Below are positions 47,612 to 57,677 of a DNA stretch of 64,000 nucleotides, piece after piece (positions within the stretch are counted from its first letter, which is position 1; each line of letters opens with the position of its first letter). Both the position numbers and the translations under genes were made by a program. Location: positions 1,064,001 through 1,128,000 of the forward strand of contig NZ_CP085524.1 in assembly GCF_004353525.1 (NCBI RefSeq), in the 5' to 3' direction. Source of the stretch: Zhaonella formicivorans. Its GTDB lineage: Bacteria; Bacillota; DUOV01; Zhaonellaceae. Under the pieces are notes generated by a model that saw only the letters and a list, made by a program, of their open reading frames with translations, was not told the origin of the DNA and made no database searches.

Positions 47612-50600
47612 CTATGCGCTTTGCGCCTGCTTTGGTGGGCTTTCCGTCAAACGAACGGAAAGCAATTTGGATACGCCCGATTCTTCCATGGTAACTCCGT
47701 ATAATGCATCGGCCGCTTCTATAGTACCCTGTCTGTGGGAAATTACGATAAATTGGGTTTTTTGACTAAAAACCTTGAGAAATTCTGCAAACCTGTCTAC
47801 GTTTGCCTCGTCCAAAGAGGCTTCAATTTCATCCAGAACACAGAAGGGGCTTGGTTTTACCCTTAAAATAGCAAACAATAATGCTATAGCCGTTAAAGCT
47901 CTTTCTCCTCCCGAAAGCAACGTCAAGTTTTGCAGTTTTTTCCCAGGCGGTTGGGCAATGATTTCTATACCTGTTTCCAGCAAGTTCTCGGGCTCGGTTA
48001 GCTCCAACTTAGCGTTACCGCCCCCAAACAACTCCCTGAATACCTGGCTAAAAGCTTGCCCCAGCTTCTGGTAAGTATCCGCAAACCTTTTTACCATAAT
48101 TGCATCAATTTCTTCAATAACCTTATCCAGAGCTATTTTAGCCTCCTTTAGATCTTGCTCTTGCTTGCACAAAAAATCGTGTCGTTCCCTTAAGCGCTGA
48201 TACTCTTCCATAGCTGAGAGATTAACGCTGCCCAGGCTGTTTAAATCACGGCGCAATTTACGTACCCTGTTATTAATTTCTGCTAAATCATCAATATCGG
48301 TTTTTCGGGCCAAAGCTTGCTCATAAGTAAGCTGAAATCTTTCTTCAATCCGTTTTAGGCCATTATTTTTTTCGCTCTCCAGCCTGGCATGATCGAGCTC
48401 CAACTCATGCAATTCTTCTTTAGCCATGCCTAGTTCTTTAAACTTTGCTTTGGCCTGTTGCTCCAGTTCATTTAATGTGCATTTTAATTCTTCCCGGGCA
48501 CGAGTTTTCATTTGCATCAGTTCATTAAGGCGACTTTTTTCCTGCAATACTTGGACAATTAGTTTTTTCTTGCCCGCAATCAGTCGTTCCAACTCATTCT
48601 TTTTGACCTCGAGCTCAGCTATTTCTTTCTTTCTTGCTGCTATCAAATTCTGCAGCTCTTGACCCATTGTATAAAAATCAGCCAATTCGGTTTGATAACT
48701 TTTTTCCTTTTGCAGCAACGCCGCCAATTCCACTTTGCGTAACGTTAATTCCTCAAGCTGTACTCTATTTTTCTCTTTCTTATCTTGTAAAAGCTGACGC
48801 TTGGAGTCGGCTGAAGCTGTACGGGAAGCATTCTCCGCCTCAAGCACCTCAATTCGCATTTGCAAACTCAGTTGTTCCTTTTTGTTCCTTTCCAGCTCTT
48901 TTTCCAGTTCTTTGTTTTCCAACTGCAAAAATTCCAGTTCTTTTTGTAATTTTAGACTCTCCTCTTCTAAATTCTGAAGTTCCTGTTTTTTACCCAAAAT
49001 ATGTAAGTTTAATCCTTGAGTTTCTTGTTCTATATCATTGAGTTCATGCACTAACGCTTCTACTCTTTCTGCCAGCTCTTTGATTTGCCTTGAGACAGCT
49101 TCCGCTTGCTGGCGCTTAGCAGTAATAGCGTGTTCCAACTCCCTAATTTCCCTGGGTCTAGTAAGTAAACCCGTACTCTTTTTTCCTGCACTTCCCCCTG
49201 TTATGGAACCTCCAGGGCTAATAATGTCCCCTTCCAGAGTAACAATCTTCACATTATAGCTGCTCTGTTTTGCCAAAGTGACAGCACAGTTCAAATCCTT
49301 AACTACTAAAATATTACCAAGTAAATGGTGTACTACTTTTTGGTAAGCAGGAGCTATTTCAACCAGTTGCGCAGCAATGCCGATAACCCCTGCAGCAGAA
49401 AGCAACTTTTTCCCCTCTTCATTTAATTCCCTGATTTTAATTGCATTTAAAGGCAGAAAAGTGGCCCTTCCCCCATGATTAGCTTTTAAGTAAGCAATTG
49501 CAGTTTCTGCATCCCGGGTAGTCTCAGCCACCAGGTTTTGCAAACTGCCACCCAGCGCCACCTCGATGGCTTTTTCGTACTCAGGACGCACAATTATGAG
49601 TTCACCCACAACGCCACAAATTCCTTGGCAATTCTTATTACCCTGAGCCTTAGCCTGCAAAACCGACTTGACCCCCTGAAAATACCCCTCGTGCTCTTTT
49701 TCCATGTCTTTAAGCACTTGCTGGCGGGAAAGCAAACCGCTTAAGCTTTGCTGCAGCTTCCCTAACTGCTGTTGATACTCCTGGATTTTTAGTTCCGCCT
49801 CTTTTTTCCTGGCCTGTATTGCTGCTTTGGCTTGCAGTTGTTCGTGCAGTTTCTTTTCAGCAAGAGCTAAACCGGAACTTAACCCTTCCTTTTCGCATGT
49901 CAGCCGTCCCGTCTTAGCTAAAATCTCTTGCAGCCGGGCTTGATTTTTGCCAAACCTTTGTTCCGCATGGGCATGCTCAAAAGTGAGCTGATTATAACTG
50001 TTCTTAGTATTGGCAATTTCCTGCAAGCAGTTGATGATCTCGTTTTTAATGCCTTCCAGCATTTTTTCTACTTCCAGACATTCCTGATTGGCACTGGCTA
50101 GTTGTTTCTCCTCATACCTGATTTCTTGTTCTTTTAGCATTAAATCCTGTTTTAGCTTCTGGTGTTCCTCGGCTTGTACCTTGAATCTGTTTTGCAGTTG
50201 CGCTTCTTTGGTGCAATATTCCTCTAAATCCTTTTGGGCCCTTTCCATTTGCTGTATAATTGCTTTTAAACGTTCTTCCGAAACCCCCACCAAATTCTCT
50301 GTTTGGCTTAATTTGTTGGTCATTTGACCCAGATCGTTTCGGATTTGGGATAATTCTTCATCCAGGCGGCTCAACTCCAGCTTTTCCCGCTCCAGCTGTG
50401 AATCCAACGATTGATATCCTGCTTCCAGCTGATAAATCAACAAGCGTTTCTCATCCAAATCCCTTGTAATTTTCTCCAGCTGCGTGAAGACCTTTTCCAA
50501 ATCTGCTACAGCTAAGTTTAATTCCAAAGTATCCAACTCGTTTTTAATTTCCTGATATTGTTCTGCTTTCTCGGCTTCCGCCTTAAGCGGTTCTAGGTTG

Positions 50601-51199
50601 ACGCCTAATTCTGCTATAATGTCTAAAATCCGGGCTAAGCTTTGTTCGGTTTCCTCCAGTTTTTTTAAGGCTTCCCGCTTACGGTTGCGATACTTGATTA
50701 TCCCAGCAGCTTCCTCCACAAGTGCACGCCGGTCCTCCGCCCTGGAGTTGAGAACTTCCTCTACCCGGCCTTGCCCAATGATGGCAAAAGATTCCCTGCC
50801 CAGGCCGGTATCGTTGAACAAATCATGCACATCTTTTAAACGGCAAGGGCTTTTATTGATCAAATATTCTCCTTCCCCTGAACGGAAAACTCTCCTGGTC
50901 ACTGTTACTTCGGCGTATGGTAATGGCAAAAGACCGGTACTGTTATCCAGTGTTAAGGACACTTCGGCCATACCAACGGCACGTCGCTCTGCACTCCCGG
51001 CAAAAATTACGTCCTCCATTTTTGCCCCTCTTAAAGTCCTGGCGCTTTGCTCCCCCAGCACCCAGCGTATTCCATCACTGATATTGCTTTTTCCGCTGCC
51101 GTTTGGACCTATAACTGCGGTTATTCCGGGTTGAAACTCCAGTTTAACTTTATCTGCGAAAGATTTGAATCCTTGCATTTCAAGGCTTTTTAAATACAA
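47612..51199 (-). CDS. smc: Chromosome segregation ATPase SMC
   Basis: Forms ring-shaped dimers that organise and segregate the chromosome with ScpA and ScpB. It is 1195 residues long. The Walker A loop is GPNGSGKSNISDGIRWVLG near residue 32. Two long coiled coils flank the hinge (about 515-640, GVVGELIIVRPEYEKAIEVALGG). The signature LLSGGERALTAIALLFAIL and Walker B FCVLDEIEASLDEANVDRF lie near the C-terminus. A TTG start follows AGGAGG by eight bases. The order rnc-smc-ftsY is conserved, although spoVS and the JAMM-like gene are inserted here. Confidence 0.97.
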   Translation of the reverse strand: MYLKSLEMQGFKSFADKVKLEFQPGITAVIGPNGSGKSNISDGIRWVLGEQSARTLRGAKMEDVIFAGSAERRAVGMAEVSLTLDNSTGLLPLPYAEVTVTRRVFRSGEGEYLINKSPCRLKDVHDLFNDTGLGRESFAIIGQGRVEEVLNSRAEDRRALVEEAAGIIKYRNRKREALKKLEETEQSLARILDIIAELGVNLEPLKAEAEKAEQYQEIKNELDTLELNLAVADLEKVFTQLEKITRDLDEKRLLIYQLEAGYQSLDSQLEREKLELSRLDEELSQIRNDLGQMTNKLSQTENLVGVSEERLKAIIQQMERAQKDLEEYCTKEAQLQNRFKVQAEEHQKLKQDLMLKEQEIRYEEKQLASANQECLEVEKMLEGIKNEIINCLQEIANTKNSYNQLTFEHAHAEQRFGKNQARLQEILAKTGRLTCEKEGLSSGLALAEKKLHEQLQAKAAIQARKKEAELKIQEYQQQLGKLQQSLSGLLSRQQVLKDMEKEHEGYFQGVKSVLQAKAQGNKNCQGICGVVGELIIVRPEYEKAIEVALGGSLQNLVAETTRDAETAIAYLKANHGGRATFLPLNAIKIRELNEEGKKLLSAAGVIGIAAQLVEIAPAYQKVVHHLLGNILVVKDLNCAVTLAKQSSYNVKIVTLEGDIISPGGSITGGSAGKKSTGLLTRPREIRELEHAITAKRQQAEAVSRQIKELAERVEALVHELNDIEQETQGLNLHILGKKQELQNLEEESLKLQKELEFLQLENKELEKELERNKKEQLSLQMRIEVLEAENASRTASADSKRQLLQDKKEKNRVQLEELTLRKVELAALLQKEKSYQTELADFYTMGQELQNLIAARKKEIAELEVKKNELERLIAGKKKLIVQVLQEKSRLNELMQMKTRAREELKCTLNELEQQAKAKFKELGMAKEELHELELDHARLESEKNNGLKRIEERFQLTYEQALARKTDIDDLAEINNRVRKLRRDLNSLGSVNLSAMEEYQRLRERHDFLCKQEQDLKEAKIALDKVIEEIDAIMVKRFADTYQKLGQAFSQVFRELFGGGNAKLELTEPENLLETGIEIIAQPPGKKLQNLTLLSGGERALTAIALLFAILRVKPSPFCVLDEIEASLDEANVDRFAEFLKVFSQKTQFIVISHRQGTIEAADALYGVTMEESGVSKLLSVRLTESPPKQAQSA

Positions 51200-51263
51200 G
51201 TCAGTTTCCTCCTGTACTGGGAGTAGGTGGACAGCCCTATTAATTTTACCATAAAAAAGCAGT

Positions 51264-51290
51264 AAAAAAACCCGGTTATATTGCCGGGCT
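51264..51290 (-). terminator. Terminator after spoVS
   Basis: CCCGG / CCGGG stem (extended by one pair) followed on minus by TTTTTTT. It isolates spoVS from smc. Confidence 0.85.
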
Positions 51291-51341
51291 AATAAAATTA
51301 CCTAAAATAGATAATGACATGGTACCGCTTCCTAATACAAG

Positions 51342-51605
51342 CTATGATCTACTTTCCACGATAAATTTAATAGCTGTTCTGCTTGCTCCGTCAATCTCTA
51401 TTTCCGCAAAAGCAGGGATCATCACCAGATCTATACCATTAGGCGCGATAAAACCCCTGGCAATGGCAATAGCTTTGACTGCCTGATTGACAGCACCTGC
51501 ACCTATAGCCTGAATTTCCGCTCGACCCGATTGCCTGATTACTGCTGCCAGCGCACCAGCTATTGCTTTTGGATTAGTCTGTGCAGAAACTTTTAGTACC
51601 TCCAA
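51342..51605 (-). CDS. spoVS: Stage V sporulation protein S
   Basis: A small Alba-fold protein that affects septation and spore formation. At 87 residues it matches the family (LKVSAQTNPKAIAGALAAVIRQSGRAEIQAIGAGAVNQAVKAIAIARGFIAPNG). A TTG start follows GGGAGGGAG. It has its own promoter-like element and terminator, so it forms a single-gene unit between rnc and smc. Confidence 0.97.
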   Translation of the reverse strand: MEVLKVSAQTNPKAIAGALAAVIRQSGRAEIQAIGAGAVNQAVKAIAIARGFIAPNGIDLVMIPAFAEIEIDGASRTAIKFIVESRS

Positions 51606-51659
51606 GGTTCTCCCTCCCCATCAATCTTTTATTCTGCTACTCATAGCTTGAGTATTATC

Positions 51660-51689
51660 ATATTCAACGGGGCGGAAATTAGAACCTGC
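51660..51689 (-). promoter_or_regulatory. Candidate sigma-H promoter of spoVS
   Basis: On minus: GCAGGTTCT (51681-51689), 12 bases, then GTTGAATAT (51660-51668). This fits the sigma-H pattern RnAGGAwWW-N11/12-RnnGAATww with two mismatches in the -35 part. spoVS is sigma-H dependent in Bacillus, which supports the reading. Confidence 0.5.
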
Positions 51690-51706
51690 CAGTCGGAGAA
51701 AAACTT

Positions 51707-52408
51707 TCAACTGCCGAAAATCTCTATGGCAGCTTTAGCTGCTTTCTGCTCTGCTTCTTTTTTGCTTCTGCCTGTACCTTTTGCTACCACCTGACCTTGC
51801 CAAATAACGCCTGCCACAAACCTCTTGTCATGGTCAGGACCGGTTTCCTGTAAAATAGCATAGCTTACGTTCTCTTCGTGATTTTTTTGAACGACTTCCT
51901 GTAACATGGTTTTATAATCCCTGTATGCGCCCTTTGCCACTTCTGCAATTTTTGTCTCTAACTGACGGATTACAAAGTCCCGGACTTGACCAAGCCCCGC
52001 TTCCAAATAAACTGCGCCAAGAATAGCCTCAAAAGCATCGGCCAAAATAGAACTGCGTTCCCTTCCTCCCGTAATTTCCTCGCCTCGCCCCAGTAAAAGA
52101 TTTTGCCCAATTCCCAGTTGAGCTGCAACCTGGGCTAAAGTTGTTTCGCACACTACGGCCGCCCGCATCTTGGTCAATTCACCTTCCGGCTTTTCGGGAT
52201 AATTGAGGTAAAGATATTCACCTACCACCAGCCCAAGAATGGCATCTCCCAAAAATTCCAAACGCTGGTTATGCTCATGGTTTAAGCCTTTGTTTTCAAA
52301 AACATAGGTTGGGTGGGTCAAGGCAATATTCAGGGCGTCCAATTTGCTCAATTGAAAACCGCACCGGTCGGCAAGCTTGCGCAGTTCAGCAGCTCTTTTA
52401 GCATCCAT
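51707..52408 (-). CDS. rnc: Ribonuclease III
   Basis: Cleaves double-stranded RNA in rRNA and small cytoplasmic RNA maturation. The 233-residue protein has the catalytic signature HNQRLEFLGDAILGLVVGEYLY, a second acidic site in LADAFEAILGAVYLEAG, and a C-terminal dsRNA-binding domain ending KKEAEQKAAKAAIEIFG. ATG 52408 is preferred over a TTG three codons upstream, which overlaps the ribosome site. Confidence 0.97.
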   Translation of the reverse strand: MDAKRAAELRKLADRCGFQLSKLDALNIALTHPTYVFENKGLNHEHNQRLEFLGDAILGLVVGEYLYLNYPEKPEGELTKMRAAVVCETTLAQVAAQLGIGQNLLLGRGEEITGGRERSSILADAFEAILGAVYLEAGLGQVRDFVIRQLETKIAEVAKGAYRDYKTMLQEVVQKNHEENVSYAILQETGPDHDKRFVAGVIWQGQVVAKGTGRSKKEAEQKAAKAAIEIFGS

Positions 52409-52427
52409 GTTAACCAACCTTTTATCC

Positions 52428-53675
52428 TTAATCCGAAAATTGTTTTAAAATAATTGTGGCGTTATGTCCTCCAAAACCAAAGGAATTGGATAAAGCAGCT
52501 TCTACTTTCATTTTCCTTGCCTGATTCGGGACATAATCCAAATCACATTCCGGATCGGGATTTTCGTAATTTATCGTTGGCGGTACGACACTATGCACAA
52601 TAGCTAAAGCGGAAGCTATTGCTTCGATGGCTCCGGCTGCTCCCAAGAGATGACCTGTCATGGATTTGGTGGAACTTATAGCAATCTTGCCGGTGTAAGA
52701 GCCAAATACCTCTTTGATAGCAGCAGTTTCATATTTATCGTTTAAGTCTGTTGACGTCCCATGGGCATTAATATACGAGATATCCTGGGGTTGTAAATTG
52801 GCATCTTTTAGCGCTAACCGCATGGCTTTGGCAGCCCCGGATCCTCCCGGGGCAGGAGCGGTAATATGGTGAGCATCATCGGTGCAGCCATACCCCACTA
52901 TCTCCGCATAAATCGTTGCCCCCCGCTTTCGGGCATGTTCCAAATCTTCCAAAACAAGCACCCCTGCCCCTTCTCCCAGGACAAAACCATCCCGCTGGCT
53001 GTCGAAAGGACGGCATGCTTTTGTAGGTTCATCATTGCGGGTAGACATGGCTTTCATGGCGCAAAAACCAGCCACGGACATCGGGGTAACTGAAGCTTCA
53101 GCTCCCCCGGTCAAAACCAAATCGGCGTCTCCCCGCTGGATTAATTTAAATGCCTCACCAATGGAGTTGGTGGAAGACGCACAGGCATTGACTATCGTAT
53201 AGTTGGGGCCTCTTAGGCCCAGATTAATGGAAATTTGGCCTGCAGCCATGTTGCCGATCATCATCGGAACGAAAAAAGGGCTGACTCGTCCAGGACCTTT
53301 TTCTATTAGAACCGCATGCTGCTCTTCAAAGGTCTGCGTTCCACCAATTCCTGTGCCAAATACCACACCGCACCTATCTAAATCAACTTCTTGCAGGCTT
53401 AGCGCAGCATCTTCAACGGCCATCCTGGCTGCACTTACAGCGAACTGCGTAAACCTGTCCATTCTTTTGGCCTCTTTACGGTCCAAAAAATCGGCGGGCT
53501 CAAAGCCTTTAACCTCCCCCGCAATCCTGGTTGCGTAGTCTGTAGCATCAAACCTGGTAATGGGTCCAATCCCCGATTCCCCATTAATTAAAGCCTTCCA
53601 AAAGCTGTCCTTACCTATTCCGACCGGGGAAATAACTCCCATTCCTGTAATCACAACTCTTTTTGCCAACTTCAT
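52428..53675 (-). CDS. fabF: 3-oxoacyl-ACP synthase II
   Basis: Elongating condensing enzyme of fatty-acid synthesis. The 415-residue protein has the catalytic Cys in [18 protein letters not shown] near residue 165 and the two His residues in [13 protein letters not shown] and [19 protein letters not shown] 53675 follows GGGAGGTTAT; an ATG upstream would overlap the ribosome site. Confidence 0.97.
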   Translation of the reverse strand: MKLAKRVVITGMGVISPVGIGKDSFWKALINGESGIGPITRFDATDYATRIAGEVKGFEPADFLDRKEAKRMDRFTQFAVSAARMAVEDAALSLQEVDLDRCGVVFGTGIGGTQTFEEQHAVLIEKGPGRVSPFFVPMMIGNMAAGQISINLGLRGPNYTIVNACASSTNSIGEAFKLIQRGDADLVLTGGAEASVTPMSVAGFCAMKAMSTRNDEPTKACRPFDSQRDGFVLGEGAGVLVLEDLEHARKRGATIYAEIVGYGCTDDAHHITAPAPGGSGAAKAMRLALKDANLQPQDISYINAHGTSTDLNDKYETAAIKEVFGSYTGKIAISSTKSMTGHLLGAAGAIEAIASALAIVHSVVPPTINYENPDPECDLDYVPNQARKMKVEAALSNSFGFGGHNATIILKQFSD

Positions 53676-53685
53676 ATAACCTCCC

Positions 53686-54636
53686 TTAAACTGACAAGGA
53701 ATCAATCTCGGCGAGGAGATTTTTAAAAATGGTTCTTACAGGTAAAATTTCTTTAATCCTGGAAACACACTGTCCGGCAAAAACCAGCCCCTCCTGCAGC
53801 ATACCTTTTTGCGCTTTATTTAGCGCTGCTAGAATACAGAACTTCTTGGTGCATTTTTTTAAACACGAGACGCAAGTCTGCGGCGCACAGTCATCATTAT
53901 TCATAAGTTTTTCAACAAATAGGTTACGAATAGCTCTCCCCGGCAATCCAACAGGACTATTGATCAACGTAACGTCATTTTCGTTTGCAGCAACATAAAG
54001 GGCTTTGAATTCCGGGGAAGCGTTGGATTCTTCAGAAGCAGCAAAGCGGGTACCCATCTGCACGCCATTTGCCCCCAGGGCAAGCACCTGGGCAATATCT
54101 TTTCCGTCTACAATCCCGCCGGCGCCAATAACCGGCAGATCTACCGCTTCTCTAACTTCTGGCAAAATCTCTTTCATTGGCTGCAGAGTGCCCAAATGGC
54201 CACCTGCTTCTCCTCCCTCTACGATTACGGCAGCAGCTCCCAATTTTTCGGCCAACCTGGCCAGCTTAGCCGAAGATACTATTGGTACTACCGGAATATT
54301 GAAAGATTTGCCCCAGCTAAACATATCCCGGGAAAAACCTGCCCCGGAAACCACCAGGTCAATCCGCTCTTCCATAGCTGTTTTCACTAATTTTGCAAAT
54401 TCGCTAACTGCAAATAACACATTAACTCCAATAATGCCGCCAGAGAGTTTACGTGCTTTCTTGATTTCCCCGCGCAACTCCTCTACATTCATCCCAGTGG
54501 CTGCTATTAACCCCACTCCACCCTGGTTAGCTACAGCAGCTGCCAGGGGAGCTGTAGAAATCCTAACGGCCATACCACCTTGAATAATAGGTACTTTGGC
54601 AACCAGGTTACCGATTTTTAATTCTGGAAGCTGCAA
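53686..54636 (-). CDS. FabK-like flavoenzyme (nitronate monooxygenase family) with cysteine cluster
   Basis: A 316-residue FMN-binding TIM-barrel protein related to FabK and nitronate monooxygenases. [30 protein letters not shown] opens the barrel; [15 protein letters not shown] and [30 protein letters not shown] bind the flavin phosphate. Unlike its paralogue at 56684 it carries a cysteine run: Cys250, 255, 258, 262 and 267 ([18 protein letters not shown]). The spacing could hold an Fe-S cluster. TTG start after GGGGG. It may act on a fatty-acid intermediate or oxidised acyl species; its position between acpP and fabF argues for lipid metabolism. Confidence 0.8.
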   Translation of the reverse strand: MQLPELKIGNLVAKVPIIQGGMAVRISTAPLAAAVANQGGVGLIAATGMNVEELRGEIKKARKLSGGIIGVNVLFAVSEFAKLVKTAMEERIDLVVSGAGFSRDMFSWGKSFNIPVVPIVSSAKLARLAEKLGAAAVIVEGGEAGGHLGTLQPMKEILPEVREAVDLPVIGAGGIVDGKDIAQVLALGANGVQMGTRFAASEESNASPEFKALYVAANENDVTLINSPVGLPGRAIRNLFVEKLMNNDDCAPQTCVSCLKKCTKKFCILAALNKAQKGMLQEGLVFAGQCVSRIKEILPVRTIFKNLLAEIDSLSV

Positions 54637-54667
54637 CTTAATTCCCCCAAATTCTTGCGTATTTTAA

Positions 54668-54694
54668 GAAAATCCCGTAGTTGAAGCTACGGGA
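54668..54694 (-). terminator. Internal terminator-like hairpin after acpP
   Basis: Perfect eight-bp stem TCCCGTAG / CTACGGGA followed on minus by TTTTCTT, 12 bases after the acpP stop and inside the fab operon. It probably stops some transcripts, giving more acpP mRNA than fabF mRNA, or stabilises the acpP 3' end. Confidence 0.75.
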
Positions 54695-54705
54695 CCTCCT
54701 AACTG

Positions 54706-54939
54706 CTACTTATTTAACTTATCCTTTACATAGTTTACTGCTGCTCCTACAGTAGTCAGCTTTTCAGCATCTTCATCAGGGATTTCCAACCCAAATTCTT
54801 CTTCTAACGCCATAATCAGCTCTACTACGTCCAAAGAATCAGCATTTAAATCTTCAAAAGAAGTATCCATACTTACTTCATCTTCCTCAACGCCAAGTTG
54901 ATCTACAACAATACCTTTAATCTTCTCAAAAATATCCAC
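54706..54939 (-). CDS. acpP: Acyl carrier protein
   Basis: A 77-residue acidic four-helix protein with the phosphopantetheine Ser in [18 protein letters not shown]. Carries growing acyl chains between Fab enzymes and PlsX. A terminator-like hairpin follows it. Confidence 0.98.
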   Translation of the reverse strand: MDIFEKIKGIVVDQLGVEEDEVSMDTSFEDLNADSLDVVELIMALEEEFGLEIPDEDAEKLTTVGAAVNYVKDKLNK

Positions 54940-54977
54940 CCAATGTCACCTCCTCTCCAAACAGTACCATAAACAAT

Positions 54978-55730
54978 TTACTGTATAACCATGCCCCCGT
55001 CAACTATTATCGTTTGACCGGTTATGAAACTGGCCGCAGGCGAAGCTAAAAAAACTACAACCTGGGCAATATCTTCAGGGTGCCCAAACCGGCCTAAAGG
55101 TATTTTCTGCAGCATTTCCGTTTTAAGGGCGTCTGGCAAATCTTCCGTCATATCGGTAACAATAAAGCCAGGGGCAATTGCATTTACCAGAATCTGTCGC
55201 TGTCCAACTTCTTTGGCTACTGACTTAGTAAATCCCAAAATAGCCGCTTTTGCGGCTGCGTAGTTGGCCTGCCCCGCATTGCCCGTCAACCCGATAATTG
55301 AGGCAATATTTATAATCCGCCCCGAACGCTGCTTCATCATTGGCTTTAAAGCGGCCTTTGTACAATGGAACATGCCCTTTAAATTAACATCAAAAACTGC
55401 ATCCCAATCCTCTTCCTTCATCCGCACTAGTAGGTTATCCCGGGTAATACCGGCATTATTCACCAGAATATCTAACCTGCCAAAATGTTCAAGGGCTGCC
55501 TTAACAAGCCTTTCGGCAGTTTCCGGCTTTGCTACGTTTCCCTGAACACTAAGCGCAGCACCGCCAAACCCGGCAATGGATTTCATCACTTCTTCGGCGG
55601 CCCGGCTGCTGCCGTTATAATTTAACACCACTTTGACCCCCGCTTGGGCTAATGCCAGGCAAATAGCTTTACCTATTCCTCTTGATCCCCCTGTAACAAT
55701 TGCCACTTGATCCTGTAGAGGTTTTTGCAC
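54978..55730 (-). CDS. fabG: 3-oxoacyl-ACP reductase
   Basis: NADPH-dependent SDR enzyme of 250 residues: cofactor loop TGGSRGIGKAI, NNAGITRDNLLVRM, and the catalytic Ser with YAAAKAAILGFTKS. GTG at 55730 overlaps the fabD stop by one base (TAGTG), with the ribosome site inside fabD, so the two are coupled. Confidence 0.97.
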   Translation of the reverse strand: MQKPLQDQVAIVTGGSRGIGKAICLALAQAGVKVVLNYNGSSRAAEEVMKSIAGFGGAALSVQGNVAKPETAERLVKAALEHFGRLDILVNNAGITRDNLLVRMKEEDWDAVFDVNLKGMFHCTKAALKPMMKQRSGRIINIASIIGLTGNAGQANYAAAKAAILGFTKSVAKEVGQRQILVNAIAPGFIVTDMTEDLPDALKTEMLQKIPLGRFGHPEDIAQVVVFLASPAASFITGQTIIVDGGMVIQ

Positions 55731-56674
55731 TAGCAATTACCTCCTTTCAACGCCGTCAATGTTTTCTGCAGACTCTCCCGGTCCTGCACATTGGCAATAA
55801 GCACATCTTTTACAATTTTCTTCACTAAGCCGCTAAGTACTTTTTCAGGGCCAACTTCAACAAAAATACGGACTCCCAGATCATAAAGTTTCTGAACTGT
55901 TTCCTCCCAACGCACCGGGTTGGAAAGCTGTTTCACCAGAGAGTTCCGAACTTCCTGTCCTGTTCTGAGGGGTTCAGCATTGACGTTGGCTATAACCGGC
56001 AAAAAGGGGTCCCGCACCTCAATCTCGCTTAAAATAGCGGCCAGCTTATCTCCCGCTTTTTCCATCAATTTCGAATGGAAGGGCCCGCTGACAGCTAATT
56101 CTACAACTCTTTTAGCGCCGGCTTCTTTAGCCAAAATAACTGCTTGCTTGAGGGCAGCATTTTCTCCGGCAATCACAACCTGGCCGGGACAATTGTAATT
56201 AGCCGGTTGTACCAGACCGTAAGAAGTGGCGGCTTTACATACCTTTTCCACCTGAAGTGCCGATAAGCCTAGAACAGCAGCCATTCCACCCTGTCCCGAA
56301 GGGTAAGCCTCCTCCATTAGCTGACCCCGTTTTTGAACTAAAGAGACGGCATCAGGAAATGAAATGCTACCTGCTGCCACCAAAGCAGAATACTCGCCTA
56401 GACTATGCCCGGCCAAATAATCCGGTTGAATGCCCTCGCCTTTTAAAACCTCATAACAGGCGATACTGGTGGTCAAAAGGGCAGGCTGGGTATTGGAAGT
56501 TTGCTTTAAAACATCTTCGGGCCCCTCGAAACAAAGCTTCGCTAGACTAAACCCCAGCTGCTGTTCCGCCTGGGCAAAAACGGCGGCAGCCGCCGGGTGA
56601 TGCTCTGCAAAGTCCTTGCCCATGCCAACATATTGTGATCCTTGCCCCGGAAAGATAAAAGCTATTTTAGGCAT
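55730..56674 (-). CDS. fabD: Malonyl-CoA:ACP transacylase
   Basis: Charges ACP with malonyl units. The 314-residue protein has FPGQGSQYVGMGKDF near the N-terminus, the nucleophile Ser in GHSLGEYSALVAAG and the partner His in VSGPFHSKLM. Confidence 0.98.
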   Translation of the reverse strand: MPKIAFIFPGQGSQYVGMGKDFAEHHPAAAAVFAQAEQQLGFSLAKLCFEGPEDVLKQTSNTQPALLTTSIACYEVLKGEGIQPDYLAGHSLGEYSALVAAGSISFPDAVSLVQKRGQLMEEAYPSGQGGMAAVLGLSALQVEKVCKAATSYGLVQPANYNCPGQVVIAGENAALKQAVILAKEAGAKRVVELAVSGPFHSKLMEKAGDKLAAILSEIEVRDPFLPVIANVNAEPLRTGQEVRNSLVKQLSNPVRWEETVQKLYDLGVRIFVEVGPEKVLSGLVKKIVKDVLIANVQDRESLQKTLTALKGGNC

Positions 56675-56683
56675 ATTTACCTC

Positions 56684-57622
56684 CTAATAAAGTGCTCCTA
56701 ACCTTTTTAATACTTCATCGGCTTCAGTCATAATCTCCAAAATTATCTCCGCCGCCGGCTGTACCTTGCTAACCATTGCAGCCACTTGCCCGGCCATGAC
56801 CGAACCGTTTTCTACGTCTCCTTCCACAGCAGCCAACCTTAACTTGCCGGCTCCCAAAGCTTCAAACTCCTCCGGACTTGCACCGGTTTGCGCCAATTCC
56901 AAAAATTTGCGGGTTAATTTATTTTTGAGAACCCTTACTTCATGCCCCTGTATACCGGTTAAAATAGTATCCCTGTCTTTGGCCTGTAGAACTGCCTGCT
57001 TATAGTTGGGATGGACGGTGCACTCCTCTGCGCAGATAAATCGGGTCCCAATTTGCACCCCACAAGCTCCCAAAGCCAAGGCTGCAACCAGCCCCCTCCC
57101 GTCAGCGATTCCACCAGCGGCAATTACCGGAAGGTCAGTGGCATCCACGATTTGAGGTACCAAGGCCATGGTGGTCAAATCCCCAACGTGGCCGCCACAT
57201 TCCATGCCCTCAGCAATAAAAGCATCTACTCCAAGTCTGGCCAACCGTTTTGCTAAAGCTACGGAAGATATCACCGGCAATACTTTAGTTCCGATTTCCT
57301 TAAAGCGCGCTATATGTTTTCCCGGGTTACCCGCTCCTGTAGTCACAACAGGAACTTGCAGTTCAATTACCAAATCTACCAGTTCTTCAATAAAAGGTGA
57401 CATATAATAGATATTGACTCCAAAAGGCTTATCTGTGATAGCCCTGACTTTGGCAATCTCATTTCTGACCACTTCTGGGGGAGCGTTGCCCGCACCAATA
57501 ATTCCCAATCCCCCGGCAGCAGAAACTGCGGCCGCTAATTCTCCGGTTGCTACCCAAGCCATTCCCCCTTGAATAATTGGATACTGGATTTGCAGTAATT
57601 CACAAAGTCTTGTTTTAAACAC
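56684..57622 (-). CDS. fabK: Enoyl-ACP reductase II
   Basis: FMN-dependent enoyl-ACP reductase of 312 residues. It follows the streptococcal FabK pattern closely: [74 protein letters not shown] and the C-terminal NGSVMAGQVAAMVSK. No fabI is in the window, so this is the probable main enoyl reductase. GTG start. Confidence 0.95.
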   Translation of the reverse strand: MFKTRLCELLQIQYPIIQGGMAWVATGELAAAVSAAGGLGIIGAGNAPPEVVRNEIAKVRAITDKPFGVNIYYMSPFIEELVDLVIELQVPVVTTGAGNPGKHIARFKEIGTKVLPVISSVALAKRLARLGVDAFIAEGMECGGHVGDLTTMALVPQIVDATDLPVIAAGGIADGRGLVAALALGACGVQIGTRFICAEECTVHPNYKQAVLQAKDRDTILTGIQGHEVRVLKNKLTRKFLELAQTGASPEEFEALGAGKLRLAAVEGDVENGSVMAGQVAAMVSKVQPAAEIILEIMTEADEVLKRLGALY

Positions 57623-57677
57623 TGTACCAACCCCCAGGCAATAGTTTTGCTAAAAAGCTTCCAAGCGCATTATCCCT

